Below are positions 25,185 to 34,945 of a DNA stretch of 55,617 nucleotides, piece by piece. The notes below the pieces were generated by a model. That model saw only the letters and a list, made by a program, of their open reading frames with translations. It was not told where the DNA came from and did not search any database. The DNA is from Spirochaetota bacterium (lineage in GTDB: Bacteria > Spirochaetota > UBA4802 > UBA5550): positions 1 through 55,617 of the forward strand of contig JAFGJX010000067.1 in the NCBI GenBank assembly GCA_016928865.1, read 5' to 3'. Position numbers and translations under genes: made by a program. The stretch's first letter is position 1; every line of letters begins with the position of its first letter.

Positions 25185-26567
25185 ATGAAAATGAAATATT
25201 TCGTGCTTGCCCCCATCGTGGCGGCGGGCCTCACGGCTGCTCCGGCGGCCTATGCGGAAGAAGTAATGACATGGGACGAGTGCGTCTCGTACGCGATCGC
25301 AAACAATCCCGAGCTCAGGTCGTCCCGGGAGCTGATACGGCAGAGCAGGGCGAATGTCGGAATCGCGCGAAGCGCCTACCTCCCCCAGGTGAGCGCGTCG
25401 CTGGGGGTCGGCGTCTCGCGTGCGGAGAGCCGGAGCGAGTTGGAGAGGCTTAAAATCAGCAAAATGAAATCAACCTCCGAGATTGAGTCCGCGATCAGGA
25501 ATGACCTCCTCGGAAGAAAAACGACATCGCAATCGGAATCGCTTTCGTACGGCATCGAGGGTAGACAGCTCGTATTTGACGGCATGAAAACCGTCTATGA
25601 CATCAGGGCGGCATCGAGCCAGGTGAACGAAGCCCGGTACAGCCACGCAAAGACTTCGTCGCAGATAAGGCTTAACCTCAGGGTTGCCTTCATCGAACTC
25701 CTCAAGGCGCAGGATTCAATACAGATATCGAAGGAGATCGCGGAGCGATCGAAACAGAACCTGGACCTGGTGAGGATGCGCTTCAGGGCAGGGCGCGAGC
25801 ACCGGGGTTCGCTCCTGAACGCCGAGGCGAACCTCGCCAGCGCCCGTCTGGGGGTGGTGCAGGCCGAGCGCGATCTGACGGTCGCCCGGAGAGGACTCCT
25901 GAAGCAGATGGGGATTGACGCCCTCAAGCCGATACGAGCTGCCGGGAAGCTTGAGTATCAACCGCATGATACTGAAAAGCCTGAATTCGAAGCAATCGCG
26001 GCAACGCATCCAGCAGTCCTGCTCCTGAAAAGCCAGGGAGAGACCGCCCGCTACAGCGAAAAATCGAAGATAGCCGAATTTTTTCCGGTCATCAGCGTCA
26101 CTGCCGGCGCGGACAGGTCGAAATCATTGTTGGACGGGATGACAAGCGTGAACAGGTCGAACGGGTTGAACCTGTCGGCAGGTGTCCAGGCCACCATGCC
26201 GCTATTCAGCGGCGGGAAAAGCTATTACAACCTCGACAAGGCACAGTCACAGACCAGGAAGGTGAAGGACGATGAAACAAGCGCGCACCAGCAGGTCGTG
26301 ATGACCCTGGAGGAATACTGGAACAGCTGGCAGAACGCCAGCGACAGCGTGGCGGTCCAGCGCAAGTTCCTTGATGCCGCCATCGAACGGTCGCGGATAT
26401 CAGAGGCGCAGTATTCGCTGGGCCTGCTGACTTTTGACAACTGGATTATTATTGAGGACTCGCTTTCTCAGATGAAAAAAAGCTACCTGAACGCTCTGGC
26501 CAACCAGTCGGTGACTGAAGCGCAATGGCTGCAGGCAAGAGGGGAGACGCTGGCATATGATCAATAG
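25185..26567 (+). CDS. TolC-family outer membrane efflux protein
   Basis: About 460 residues. A Sec signal peptide (YFVLAPIVAAGLTAAPAAYA, cleavage after AYA) leads into the family start EVMTWDECVSYAIANNPELR. Two outer-membrane-efflux repeats follow, rich in coiled coil, with typical blocks ARYSHAKTSSQIRLNLRVAF, DLVRMRFRAGREHRGSLLNA and SEAQYSLGLLTFDNW. It forms the outer-membrane duct of a type I or MacAB-like exporter encoded by the next two genes. Of several in-frame ATGs (25128, 25167, 25185) the one at 25185 fits the signal peptide best. Its 3' end overlaps the fusion-protein gene by 11 bp. Confidence 0.92.
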   Translation: MKMKYFVLAPIVAAGLTAAPAAYAEEVMTWDECVSYAIANNPELRSSRELIRQSRANVGIARSAYLPQVSASLGVGVSRAESRSELERLKISKMKSTSEIESAIRNDLLGRKTTSQSESLSYGIEGRQLVFDGMKTVYDIRAASSQVNEARYSHAKTSSQIRLNLRVAFIELLKAQDSIQISKEIAERSKQNLDLVRMRFRAGREHRGSLLNAEANLASARLGVVQAERDLTVARRGLLKQMGIDALKPIRAAGKLEYQPHDTEKPEFEAIAATHPAVLLLKSQGETARYSEKSKIAEFFPVISVTAGADRSKSLLDGMTSVNRSNGLNLSAGVQATMPLFSGGKSYYNLDKAQSQTRKVKDDETSAHQQVVMTLEEYWNSWQNASDSVAVQRKFLDAAIERSRISEAQYSLGLLTFDNWIIIEDSLSQMKKSYLNALANQSVTEAQWLQARGETLAYDQ

Positions 26568-27516
26568 GAAAAAGACGGTCGTGATTATCCTTGCGGCAGC
26601 GGCTGCGATCGCGGCGGCGGTCCTGATAGTAAGCAGAAGTCCGGATCGCGATACGGAGGTTGCACGCATCGTTAAGCCGATTCGTGGCGATATCCGCGTG
26701 ACAATATCGGCGACCGGAACGGTCCTTCCGTATAACCGGCTCGAGATCAAGCCGCAGATCAACGGGAGGATGGAGCGCGTCCTCGTACAGGAGGGTCAGG
26801 CGGTCAGGACCGGCCAGATACTCGGCTGGATGAGCTCGACGGAGCGTGCGGCGCTGATAGACGCGGCCCGCTCGCAAGGCGCTGAATCGGTGAGATACTG
26901 GGAGGGGGTCATGAAGGAGATACCGATCGTGGCGCCCATCAATGGCACGGTCATTGTGCGGGACATAGAGCCGGGCCAGTCGTTATCGACGGCGACGCCG
27001 ATACTGGTCCTTTCGGACAGGCTGATCGTCAGGGCGGAAGTTGACGAGACGGACATCGGAAGGGTTAAGAAGGGCCAGCGCGTGTCCATCAACCTTGATG
27101 CGTACCCCGAGGTGAAGGTGGACGGCAGGGTGGATATGATCGGATTTGAATCGAAAACGGTGAACAACGTAACCATGTACGAGGTGAACATCGTTCCGGA
27201 CCGGGTTCCGGACATGTACCGATCAGGCATGACCGCTGACGTGAGTATCATAGAGAAGGCCAAGGAGAATGCGATCCTGCTCCCGAATGATGCTGTCATT
27301 ACAGACGGCGATACAAGTTACGTTCTTGTTCTTAACGGGACATCCGGCAAACCGGTGAAGCGTCAGGTGAGGGTGGGGATGGCGGATGAGCAGAATATCG
27401 AAATTATTACAGGCATAACCGCCGGAGAGCGGGTCGCGGTGATGGCAAACGGCGTATCGCTCGAGGCGAAGAACAGCAAAAACCCCTTCATGCCGCAGAG
27501 GAAAAGGACCAAATAG
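26557..27516 (+). CDS. Periplasmic adaptor (MacA/HlyD-like membrane fusion protein), short form
   Basis: Inner-membrane-anchored adaptor linking MacB-like and TolC-like partners. One N-terminal helix (VVIILAAAAAIAAAVLIV), then the biotinyl-lipoyl half motifs GRMERVLVQEGQAVRTGQIL and PIVAPINGTVIVRDIEPGQS, a beta-barrel domain (VDETDIGRVKKGQRVSINLD) and a membrane-proximal domain. At 319 residues it is shorter than MacA (about 370): the helical hairpin that should sit between the lipoyl halves is reduced to roughly 40 residues (ERAALIDAARSQGAESVRYW). The gene starts within the end of the tolC-like gene and ends 3 bp before the macB-like gene, so the three are one operon. Confidence 0.9.
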   Translation: MINRKKTVVIILAAAAAIAAAVLIVSRSPDRDTEVARIVKPIRGDIRVTISATGTVLPYNRLEIKPQINGRMERVLVQEGQAVRTGQILGWMSSTERAALIDAARSQGAESVRYWEGVMKEIPIVAPINGTVIVRDIEPGQSLSTATPILVLSDRLIVRAEVDETDIGRVKKGQRVSINLDAYPEVKVDGRVDMIGFESKTVNNVTMYEVNIVPDRVPDMYRSGMTADVSIIEKAKENAILLPNDAVITDGDTSYVLVLNGTSGKPVKRQVRVGMADEQNIEIITGITAGERVAVMANGVSLEAKNSKNPFMPQRKRTK

Positions 27517-27519
27517 CCG

Positions 27520-29478
27520 ATGATCGAGCTGAGGAACGTATCGAAGATATACGATACCGGAAAGGTACAGGTGCGCGCCCTGGCGAACGTATCGCTCAGG
27601 ATAGAGGAGGGCGAGTTCGTCGCGATTATGGGGCATTCAGGCTCCGGGAAGTCCACGATGCTGAATATCCTCGGGCTTCTGGACAAGCCGGAATCCGGCT
27701 CATACTGTCTGATGGGCGAAGACATAACGGGGCTTGACGACGACGATCTTTCCCTGCTGAGGAACCGGATAGCGGGATTTGTGTTCCAGCAGTTCAATCT
27801 TCTTCCCCGCATGAATTCCACCGAGAATGTCGGGCTTCCCATGGTCTACGCGGGCAGGCGTGACTATCGGGGCGAGGCGGCGGAAAGGCTCCGACAGGTC
27901 ATGCTCTCTCACCGGGAGGGCCATTATCCCAACGAGCTTTCCGGCGGCGAGCAGCAGCGGGTCGCGATCGCGCGAGCCCTGGTGAACCGGCCGATGATAC
28001 TGTTCGCTGACGAACCGACCGGCAACCTCGATACCAGGAGCGAGGCCGAGATCATGGGTCTCCTCGAAGACCTGAACAATTCAGGCATCACCGTCATTAT
28101 GGTCACGCATGAGAATGAAATAGCCAGGCGCGCAAAGAGGATAATCACCATGAGGGACGGCGCGATAATTTCGGACAGAACGGCCGGCAAAAAGAAGAAA
28201 GCAGCGGCGCGCCGGGAGCGCCTTTCCATAAACAAGATCCTGGAGCGGGAACGTTCCTCGTTCGGTACCGCTGAATTCATCGATTTTCTGCGCCAGGCGG
28301 TTTCATCGATCGTTTCACACAAGCTCCGCTCGATGCTTTCGATCCTGGGGATCCTCATCGGCGTGGCTGCGGTGATTTCCATGATCGCGATCGGCGAGGG
28401 GGCGAAGGATTCGATCACGCAGAGCCTGAGCTCGCTTGGATCGAATACCCTGTCGGTGCGGCCCGGCTCGTTCAGGAGGGGCCCCGTCGCGCTGGAGTCC
28501 GGCGCGGTCACGCGAATCACCATGGAGGACGCGGACGCGATGTCCCGGCTGGATGCGGTAAGGCGGGTTTCCCCCATGGTCAGCGGCAGGGCGCAGGTCG
28601 TCTACGGAAGCAACAACTGGAATACCCAGATCTACGGAGCCGGTGTGGAGTACGCGCGGATAAAATCCGCGGTGCCGATCAGCGGCCGATTTTTCACTGA
28701 CCTCGAGCTGCGCTCGCGGCAGAAGGTCGCGGTTGTCGGCGCCACGGTCGTGAAAAACCTTTTCGGGACCAGGAACCCGGTGGGCCAGACGATAAAAATC
28801 AACCGGATCAATTTCAAGGTCATCGGAATCCTGCCGGTCAAGGGGGTCTCCTTCCATGACCAGGATGATGTCGCCGTCATCCCGATAACCACTGCGATGT
28901 ACCGGGTGCTCGGCAAGGAATATGTTGACGCCATAGACGTGGAGATCCGTGACCCGTCGATGATTGATGACGCCATCACGTCGATCAGGGAGCTGATAAT
29001 AAGCCGGCACCGCCTCAGGCCGGACGACGAGGAATCATTTTCCGTACGGGACATGTCTGAGATGCGGGAGATGATGTCTCAGACAACCGGGACCATGAGC
29101 ACCCTCCTGGGGATCGTGGCGGCGATTTCGCTGATCGTGGGCGGGATCGGCATCATGAACATCATGCTGGTTTCGGTCAAGGAACGCATCAAGGAGATCG
29201 GCCTGCGCAAGGCGATCGGCGCGCGGCGCAGGGACATACTGGTCCAGTTCCTGATCGAGTCTTCCCTTCTCACCCTGGCGGGCGGGCTCTTCGGCATCAT
29301 CCTGGGGACATCCATATCATTCCTCATTTCAATATTCGCGCAGTGGTCCGTGAAGATATCCGTGTCGGCGATTATCCTCTCCACCTTCGTGTCGGTGCTT
29401 ATCGGGATCGGATTCGGGCTCTGGCCCGCGGTGCAGGCGTCACGCCTGAATCCGATTGATGCGCTGCGATGGGAATAG
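27520..29478 (+). CDS. MacB-like ABC transporter, fused ATPase and permease
   Basis: Residues 1 to about 230 form the ATPase: Walker [10 protein letters not shown] (38-46), signature [15 protein letters not shown] and Walker [14 protein letters not shown] basic linker ([13 protein letters not shown]) leads to the permease: first membrane helix after [20 protein letters not shown], a large periplasmic MacB core domain, and three helices at the C-terminus in FtsX style ([20 protein letters not shown], then LDALRWE-like ending). This is the MacB topology; it couples ATP hydrolysis to mechanical transfer of periplasmic substrates such as peptides, siderophores or lipids into the TolC duct. Substrate is unknown. 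A strong hairpin follows. Confidence 0.93.
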   Translation: MIELRNVSKIYDTGKVQVRALANVSLRIEEGEFVAIMGHSGSGKSTMLNILGLLDKPESGSYCLMGEDITGLDDDDLSLLRNRIAGFVFQQFNLLPRMNSTENVGLPMVYAGRRDYRGEAAERLRQVMLSHREGHYPNELSGGEQQRVAIARALVNRPMILFADEPTGNLDTRSEAEIMGLLEDLNNSGITVIMVTHENEIARRAKRIITMRDGAIISDRTAGKKKKAAARRERLSINKILERERSSFGTAEFIDFLRQAVSSIVSHKLRSMLSILGILIGVAAVISMIAIGEGAKDSITQSLSSLGSNTLSVRPGSFRRGPVALESGAVTRITMEDADAMSRLDAVRRVSPMVSGRAQVVYGSNNWNTQIYGAGVEYARIKSAVPISGRFFTDLELRSRQKVAVVGATVVKNLFGTRNPVGQTIKINRINFKVIGILPVKGVSFHDQDDVAVIPITTAMYRVLGKEYVDAIDVEIRDPSMIDDAITSIRELIISRHRLRPDDEESFSVRDMSEMREMMSQTTGTMSTLLGIVAAISLIVGGIGIMNIMLVSVKERIKEIGLRKAIGARRRDILVQFLIESSLLTLAGGLFGIILGTSISFLISIFAQWSVKISVSAIILSTFVSVLIGIGFGLWPAVQASRLNPIDALRWE

Positions 29479-29479
29479 C

Positions 29480-29530
29480 CGCCAGCCATGCGTGGCCCGC
29501 TCCTCCAATCGCCGGGCCGGTTGGCGTTTT
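29480..29530 (+). terminator. Nested-stem terminator after the macB-like gene
   Basis: Outer stem CGCCAGCC/GGTTGGCG (one G-U pair) encloses an inner stem GGCCCG/CGGGCC, and is followed by TTTT. It begins right after the macB-like stop. Confidence 0.6.
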
Positions 29531-29598
29531 ATCATTGACGCGAGCCGTGCCTGTGGCACAATTATAATATGTAAACATTACGTGGCGAGGTGCTGCCT

Positions 29599-29862
29599 TT
29601 GAAAAAGAACAGGATGACAATGCTGATGATCGTCGGGACCGTGGTGGCGGCCATTCTTCTCGGCAGATTCATCACTCCGGAGATAAAGAACTACAAGGAC
29701 CATGCCTTTGTCGCATTCAACATACTGGTCGGATCGCTTATACTGGTAACGAGCCTTGTTCGCAATATAAATCCCCGGTACAGGCCGCTTTTTATTATTT
29801 GCGGAATGCTGATGCTTCTTTCCGGCATCATCATGTTTATCATGAAATTCGTGCTGGCGTAG
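29599..29862 (+). CDS. Small membrane protein, three helices, unknown function
   Basis: An 87- to 90-residue hydrophobic protein with three predicted membrane helices: MLMIVGTVVAAILLGRF, FVAFNILVGSLILVTSL and FIICGMLMLLSGIIMFIM. The start is uncertain: GTG 29590, TTG 29599 or the ATG at 29611 are all in frame; TTG 29599 lies 8 bases after GAGG and is taken here. No family recognised. It lies after the terminator of the efflux operon and before a gene on the opposite strand, so it is probably transcribed on its own. Confidence 0.65.
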   Translation: MKKNRMTMLMIVGTVVAAILLGRFITPEIKNYKDHAFVAFNILVGSLILVTSLVRNINPRYRPLFIICGMLMLLSGIIMFIMKFVLA

Positions 29863-29922
29863 GAACTGGCTGCGGGAGACCGGTTTTAAATCGAGACCCT
29901 TCGGTGATCAAGGACACACGAA

Positions 29923-30993
29923 TTATCTCTCCAGACGGTACCTGCCGATCCGGTCCGCGGTGAGGCTGCCCAGATACAGGTGGCCGCCGTGTTCCACTGC
30001 CGAAGTGATGTTATACAGGGTGGATCCGTCAGAGTCCTGAAGGGAGCCGGTAATCTTACCCCGCTCGTCCAGGGACACGACGAAGCCATGCTTCGCGGAT
30101 CTCGCCCAGAGGAAATGCGGGAGGCTTCCGGCGAGCTTTTTAATAAGCGGGAACCGATGGACCAGGTCAAGAACGTCGTTTCGGGTCGTGAATAACGCGA
30201 GCCAGAATGTTCCCGCGCCGTTCGATGAGATATTGTCAGGCATGCCGGGAAGGTTTTCGATGAAGATGTCGCTCGTTCCGGCCTTCGGGCCCTTCAGCCA
30301 GTAGCGCATCACCCGGTAGCGGAACGTGTCGTTGATCAGGACAAATTCTTCGTTTTGTGAGAGGGCCACGCCGTTGGCGAAGCAGAGCCCCCGGAGCAGC
30401 ACCGTGACCTTCTTCGTCGCTGGATCAAAGCGCATGAATCTGCCGTGGGGCCGGGCTTCCATCATGTCGAGCAGGAAGTCATCGAGAAAAAATTTGTCCG
30501 AACCGTCGGTAAAGTAGATGGTGCCGTCCCGGGAGATATCGAGCGCATCGGTGGTCTTGAATTTCACCCCTTCAGCAGCGGTAGCCAGCGTCGTTATTGA
30601 GCCGTTTTTATCAATTGAAAGAAGGCCCTGGTATGCGTCGCATACGATTAAGTTCCCCAGGGGATCAAACCTGAGGCCCAGCACGCGGCCGCCGGTTTTC
30701 GCAAATGCTTCGGCCGCGCCGTCAGTCGTTATTCTGATTATGGCGCCGTCCGCGGTGCCGGTGTAGAGTCTGCCTTGTTTGTCAAACGCAAGATCCTCGG
30801 GCCCGTCCACCTTTCCTGCTGCAATGATGTTGACATTATCAAGCAGGCTGTTCGGCGAAAGGACGCCGGTCATGGCCGGTTTCCGGGGAGGGTGGTATGA
30901 AACCGGGTCAATCGGGGATAGTATCGTGAGCAGGATGACAGCAATTATAATGATGATGACAGCTGAAGCAGCTATAATGATCTTACTGCGCAT
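29923..30993 (-). CDS. SMP-30/strictosidine-synthase-like beta-propeller protein, membrane-anchored
   Basis: About 356 residues with one N-terminal signal-anchor helix (IIIAASAVIIIIIAVILLTI). The rest is a six-bladed beta-propeller: VDGPEDLAFDKQGRLYTGTA, GLRFDPLGNLIVCDAYQGL, DALDISRDGTIYFTDGS, LCFANGVALSQNEEFVLIND and NLPGMPDNISSNGAGTFWLA are typical blade motifs of the strictosidine-synthase/APMAP branch. Plant members condense tryptamine and secologanin, but bacterial and animal members lack that activity and are mostly lactonase- or arylesterase-like. ATG 30993 is chosen over 31047 because GGAGG precedes it and it starts just before the signal anchor. Divergent from the hybrid kinase gene. 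Confidence 0.85.
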   Translation of the reverse strand: MRSKIIIAASAVIIIIIAVILLTILSPIDPVSYHPPRKPAMTGVLSPNSLLDNVNIIAAGKVDGPEDLAFDKQGRLYTGTADGAIIRITTDGAAEAFAKTGGRVLGLRFDPLGNLIVCDAYQGLLSIDKNGSITTLATAAEGVKFKTTDALDISRDGTIYFTDGSDKFFLDDFLLDMMEARPHGRFMRFDPATKKVTVLLRGLCFANGVALSQNEEFVLINDTFRYRVMRYWLKGPKAGTSDIFIENLPGMPDNISSNGAGTFWLALFTTRNDVLDLVHRFPLIKKLAGSLPHFLWARSAKHGFVVSLDERGKITGSLQDSDGSTLYNITSAVEHGGHLYLGSLTADRIGRYRLER

Positions 30994-31144
30994 GGTTGCC
31001 TCCAGATTTAAACAGGTTACTTGCGGATCCGGCTGACTGTAAAACAATGACAGTGGAACGCCCCAATGTCAATCATCATTTTTTGCGTTTTTCTGCCGCG
31101 GATGCAGGACACAGGCCTGGGACCGAAATAATCATTGCCTTTTC

Positions 31145-33541
31145 ATGCCGCTCATGCTATCATTTAATATTATGCCTTTCACCATCAAGCGAATCGTACG
31201 ATCCATTGCGGGCATACTGCTGCCGCCCGGTTATGACAGCGTCGAGGACCGCGGGAGGAAGCGCCTGTTCGTGCTTTTTCTATTCCTCATTATTCTCCCG
31301 ATGACCCTGTTCGGAATCATACATCTAAAAAACGGTGTTTATCATTTTGGAGCAATTGACATCGCCATCGCAGCAGTATTGTGCTGCGTTATTGCCGTTC
31401 ACAGATTCATGAAAAATCCACTTGGCATCTATCGCTTTGTTATTGTAATGCTGATATGCCTGCTTTTTTACTGGATCAAAACCGGAGCGGTCGCGGGATA
31501 TGCAAGCATCTGGGTCCTCACGTTTCCCCTGTTTGCCTTTTTTATGACCGGGCGCCGCGAGGGCCTTTTCTGGACAGGAATAATGGCGGGGTCGACCGTA
31601 TTTCTTTTTTTAAACCCGTTTTCCATTGACAGCGTATGGGATTATTCCTCCGAGTATGTGTCGCGGCATCTGATTTCCATGCTTATGATTACCCTCTTCA
31701 CCTATCTCTACGAGTCAATGGGCGAAAAGTTCAAGGTCACCATTGAGAATGAACGGAGTCTTCTCCTGACGGAAAAAGAACGGCTCTCCGCGGCGAAAAG
31801 CGTGGTTGAGGAAATGAACTTCCGGCTCACGGACGAAATGGTGGTGCGCAGGTCGACCGAAGAGGAGCTGAGAAAGCACCGGGACAACCTTGAAGACCTG
31901 GTGGTGGAGCGGACCCGGGAGCTCCGTCGCTATACCCTTGAGCTCGAGAAGAGCGAAACTCGCTACCGACTTCTTGCCGACAACATCAGCGACATGATAT
32001 GGTCGCTGGACTTGAATTTCAAGACCCTCTACGTCAGCCCATCAGTCTATGAGATGTACGGCTACACGGTAGAGGAGGCCCTGACCCTGCCCATAGAGGC
32101 GATCCATACGAGCGACGCGATGAAAAAGGTCAGGAGAATTTATGAGGAGCAGCTGAAGATTGAAGCGCTGCCGGATCCGGAGAGGGACCGTTACATCGTG
32201 CTGCAGCTCAAGCACCGGCGCAAGGATGGCTCGCTCTTTGACGTGGAAATCAGGGTCTCGTTTATACGCGATGAATCGGGAAGGCCGATCGGCCTGGTGG
32301 GGGTGACTCGGGATGTGAGCGATCGTGTCAGGGCCCTGCGGGAAAAGGAGAAGATTCAGGAGCAGCTTGCCCAGGCGCAGAAGATGGAGGCGATCGGCAC
32401 GCTTGCCGGGGGACTGGCCCACGATTTCAACAATATACTGACGGGCATACTCGGCAGCTTCGATCTTCTCGGTTTGATGATGAAAAACGAGAAGCTTGCA
32501 GAGCGGGAGAAAATCGAGCGGTATATTGCCATGGGAATTGAATCGTCGAAACGCTCGGTTGACATCATCAGGGACCTGCTTGCCCTTTCCAGGAAGCAGG
32601 CGGTGCGTCAGGCGCCGGTTGATATCAACGAGGCGGTCAATCATACCCTGGATATCTGTAAAAACAGCCTGCCCAAATCGATCGCCCTTGATTTTAAAAC
32701 ATCTCCGGACAGGCCGGTCATCATGGGGGACATGGGACAGATCAGCCAGGTGCTTCTGAACCTCTGCATCAACTCCTCGCACGCCATGACCATTATGCGC
32801 GGGCCCGGCGAGCTGGAGGGTGGAGTGCTGTCTGTCAGGGTCGATACGACCGGGCCCGATTCACCGGTGGATAAAGAGGAGGGTGATGACCGGGTCCTTA
32901 AATCCTGGGTCAGGATAAAGATCAGCGACACGGGGGTCGGCATGGACAGCGATACCATCCCGCGCATTTTTGATCCATTTTTCACCAAAAAGGCGCCGGA
33001 CACGGGATCCGGCCTCGGCCTCGCGATATCCTACAATATCATCAAGAACCACAAGGGCATTGTCAGGGTCTATTCTGAACCGGGCAAGGGGTCGCTGTTC
33101 ACTCTCTTTTTTCCGTTGAGCGAGTCGCGTGCTATTCGGCAGAGTATCGTCGGGGATGCGGCGGATGTCGTGCGGGGAACGGGAACGATTCTCGTGATTG
33201 ACGACGAGCAGATGGTTCTTAATATTACCAGGGGATTCCTGGAACAGACAGGGTACTCGGTCCTCACCGCAAACACGCCGGCTGAGGGGATTGGCATCTT
33301 CAGGGAACGCCATGCGGAGATATCAGCCGTAATCATCGACCTGTCGATGCAGGGCATGAGCGGGATCGACGTTTACCGGGAACTGAAAGCGATCGATCCC
33401 GGGGTGAGAGCGATTCTGTCGTCAGGAATGCTCGACGATGAAGCAAAAGAGCGGGCCCAGGCCGCGGGGATCAGGGAATTCGCGAGCAAGCCGTATCTTG
33501 CGCGGGAGCTGTCGGTGATCGTGCAACGAGTGCTTGAATGA
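31145..33541 (+). CDS. Hybrid sensor histidine kinase (TM, PAS, HisKA, HATPase, receiver)
   Basis: A 798-residue sensor. About six membrane helices lie between residues 40 and 190, with no big extracellular domain. A coiled coil follows (about 200-270), then a PAS domain (YRLLADNISDMIWSLDLNF to VGVTRDVSDR, about 273-395). The phosphoacceptor motif is GGLAHDFNNILTGILGS (His426). The ATPase domain shows NLCINSSHAM, ISDTGVGMD and GSGLGLAIS. The C-terminal receiver starts TILVIDDEQMVL, has phosphoacceptor Asp732 (AVIIDLSMQGMSG) and the conserved Lys (FASKPY). The DFNN pattern is common in kinases that act by phosphorelay. No partner regulator lies nearby. Start codon choice (31145 or 31172) is uncertain because neither has a ribosome site. 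Confidence 0.93.
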   Translation: MPLMLSFNIMPFTIKRIVRSIAGILLPPGYDSVEDRGRKRLFVLFLFLIILPMTLFGIIHLKNGVYHFGAIDIAIAAVLCCVIAVHRFMKNPLGIYRFVIVMLICLLFYWIKTGAVAGYASIWVLTFPLFAFFMTGRREGLFWTGIMAGSTVFLFLNPFSIDSVWDYSSEYVSRHLISMLMITLFTYLYESMGEKFKVTIENERSLLLTEKERLSAAKSVVEEMNFRLTDEMVVRRSTEEELRKHRDNLEDLVVERTRELRRYTLELEKSETRYRLLADNISDMIWSLDLNFKTLYVSPSVYEMYGYTVEEALTLPIEAIHTSDAMKKVRRIYEEQLKIEALPDPERDRYIVLQLKHRRKDGSLFDVEIRVSFIRDESGRPIGLVGVTRDVSDRVRALREKEKIQEQLAQAQKMEAIGTLAGGLAHDFNNILTGILGSFDLLGLMMKNEKLAEREKIERYIAMGIESSKRSVDIIRDLLALSRKQAVRQAPVDINEAVNHTLDICKNSLPKSIALDFKTSPDRPVIMGDMGQISQVLLNLCINSSHAMTIMRGPGELEGGVLSVRVDTTGPDSPVDKEEGDDRVLKSWVRIKISDTGVGMDSDTIPRIFDPFFTKKAPDTGSGLGLAISYNIIKNHKGIVRVYSEPGKGSLFTLFFPLSESRAIRQSIVGDAADVVRGTGTILVIDDEQMVLNITRGFLEQTGYSVLTANTPAEGIGIFRERHAEISAVIIDLSMQGMSGIDVYRELKAIDPGVRAILSSGMLDDEAKERAQAAGIREFASKPYLARELSVIVQRVLE

Positions 33542-33557
33542 CGGTAGTAACACGATA

Positions 33558-33586
33558 AAAAAAGCCGGCTGTTAGCCGGCTTTTTT
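33558..33586. terminator. Bidirectional intrinsic terminator
   Basis: A perfect 13-bp stem AAAAAAGCCGGCT/AGCCGGCTTTTTT with a 3-base loop lies between the converging hybrid kinase and MFS genes; the A and T tracts let it work from either side. Confidence 0.92.
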
Positions 33587-33613
33587 ATAAAATCAAATTT
33601 GATGCAATGACTG

Positions 33614-34945
33614 TTATTTTTTTGGTGCTTTCGCGATCAGCATGATAACCGCGCCGGCGAGACATGCAGCCCCGGCAATGATAAACGGGGTGACCCATGC
33701 TGAAGGATCGGTGGCACCCTTTGCCGCGTCTTTAAAAATACCGGCGATCTGCGGGCCAACTATACCGGCAATGCCGTACCCGAAGAAAACGAATCCGTAG
33801 TTTTTGCCGACAGTGGCGTTGCCGAAGAAGTCGGCGGTCGCGGCGGGAAAGAGCGCGAAGTTGCCGCCAAAGTTAAAACCGATAATGCAGGCAGCTATGA
33901 TCAGGCCGGCTTCCGTAGCGCCGAGCTTGTAGAATGCCAGCATGATGATGCCCTGCAGGAGGCACATCAGAAACAGGGAGACCTTCCGGCCGATTTTGTC
34001 CGATATCATACCCCATGCGATCCGCCCGAGCCCGTTCGTTATGGCGTAGAAGGCCATGGCGGTTCCGGCGATATTGCTCGCCCATGCCACCGTATCCTTG
34101 AAGTTCTCGTTTGCCGGATCCAGTGTCTGGAGTTTTGAATAGGTCAGCGCATCGATACCGAAAAGCTTGATGCAGTATATGACCATCAGGCCGGCGAGGG
34201 CCGAGAATATGAAGGTTATGATGAGCATGAAATACTGCGGGGTCTTCAACATTTCGTTGGTCTCAAAATTAACCGTGCCCGTTGCCTTGGCGGCGCCGGC
34301 CGCCGGCGGGGTATATCCTTCAGGGAGCCATCCCGCAGGAGGATCCACCATAACAAAGCTGCCGATGAGTACCATTGCGGCGAAGATGATGCCGTAGAGG
34401 AGGAAAACGCTCCTGATGCCGTCGAGTCCGGCCAGGCTGAGGTTGTTGAGGAGGCCGCCGCCCCATGAGCCGGCCCATTTGACCCAGATGGTTGCTCCGA
34501 AGCCAAAGCCCGCAACCGCGAGACCGGTCAGCATCCCTTTTTTATCGGGGAACCATTTGACGCCGACAGCGATCGGAACGACATACGCAAGGCCTATGCC
34601 TGAACCGCCGATTATGCCGATAAAGATAAGCTGGGAGGTAAAACTGCTGCCGAAGAATCCGGCAAGAATATATCCGAGGCCCAGTACCAGGCCGCCTGCC
34701 ATGGCAAGCTTTCTCGGACCGATGGTCGCCAGCTGTCTGCCGGCCCAGATCATGACCAGAGCGAAAAAGAAAAGTCCTGCTGAGAATATCCACGCCGCCT
34801 GACCGGCTGTAAATTGATAGGCTCCGTCAGCAGCGGTAAGTTTTGGCGTAAAGACTGACCATGCGTAAATGGCACCCAGAGCCAGCTGAATCAGAATGGC
34901 GCCGACAACGACGAGCCATCGATTCATTACTTTTTCATTAGACAT
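33614..34945 (-). CDS. OFA-family MFS transporter (oxalate/formate antiporter-like)
   Basis: A 443-residue major facilitator with about 12 helices. The family start is recognisable: RWLVVVGAILIQLALGAIYA followed by WSVFTPKL, and the half-way cytoplasmic motif GRIAWGMISDKIGRKVSLFL. PDKKGMLTGLAVAGFGFGA matches the OFA signature region. Known members exchange oxalate for formate or carry other monocarboxylates, so a small carboxylate is the most likely substrate, but specificity cannot be read here. A helix-breaking insert with PPAGWLPEGYTPPAAG lies in the central loop, also usual for the family. AGGAGG precedes the start. Confidence 0.9.
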   Translation of the reverse strand: MSNEKVMNRWLVVVGAILIQLALGAIYAWSVFTPKLTAADGAYQFTAGQAAWIFSAGLFFFALVMIWAGRQLATIGPRKLAMAGGLVLGLGYILAGFFGSSFTSQLIFIGIIGGSGIGLAYVVPIAVGVKWFPDKKGMLTGLAVAGFGFGATIWVKWAGSWGGGLLNNLSLAGLDGIRSVFLLYGIIFAAMVLIGSFVMVDPPAGWLPEGYTPPAAGAAKATGTVNFETNEMLKTPQYFMLIITFIFSALAGLMVIYCIKLFGIDALTYSKLQTLDPANENFKDTVAWASNIAGTAMAFYAITNGLGRIAWGMISDKIGRKVSLFLMCLLQGIIMLAFYKLGATEAGLIIAACIIGFNFGGNFALFPAATADFFGNATVGKNYGFVFFGYGIAGIVGPQIAGIFKDAAKGATDPSAWVTPFIIAGAACLAGAVIMLIAKAPKK

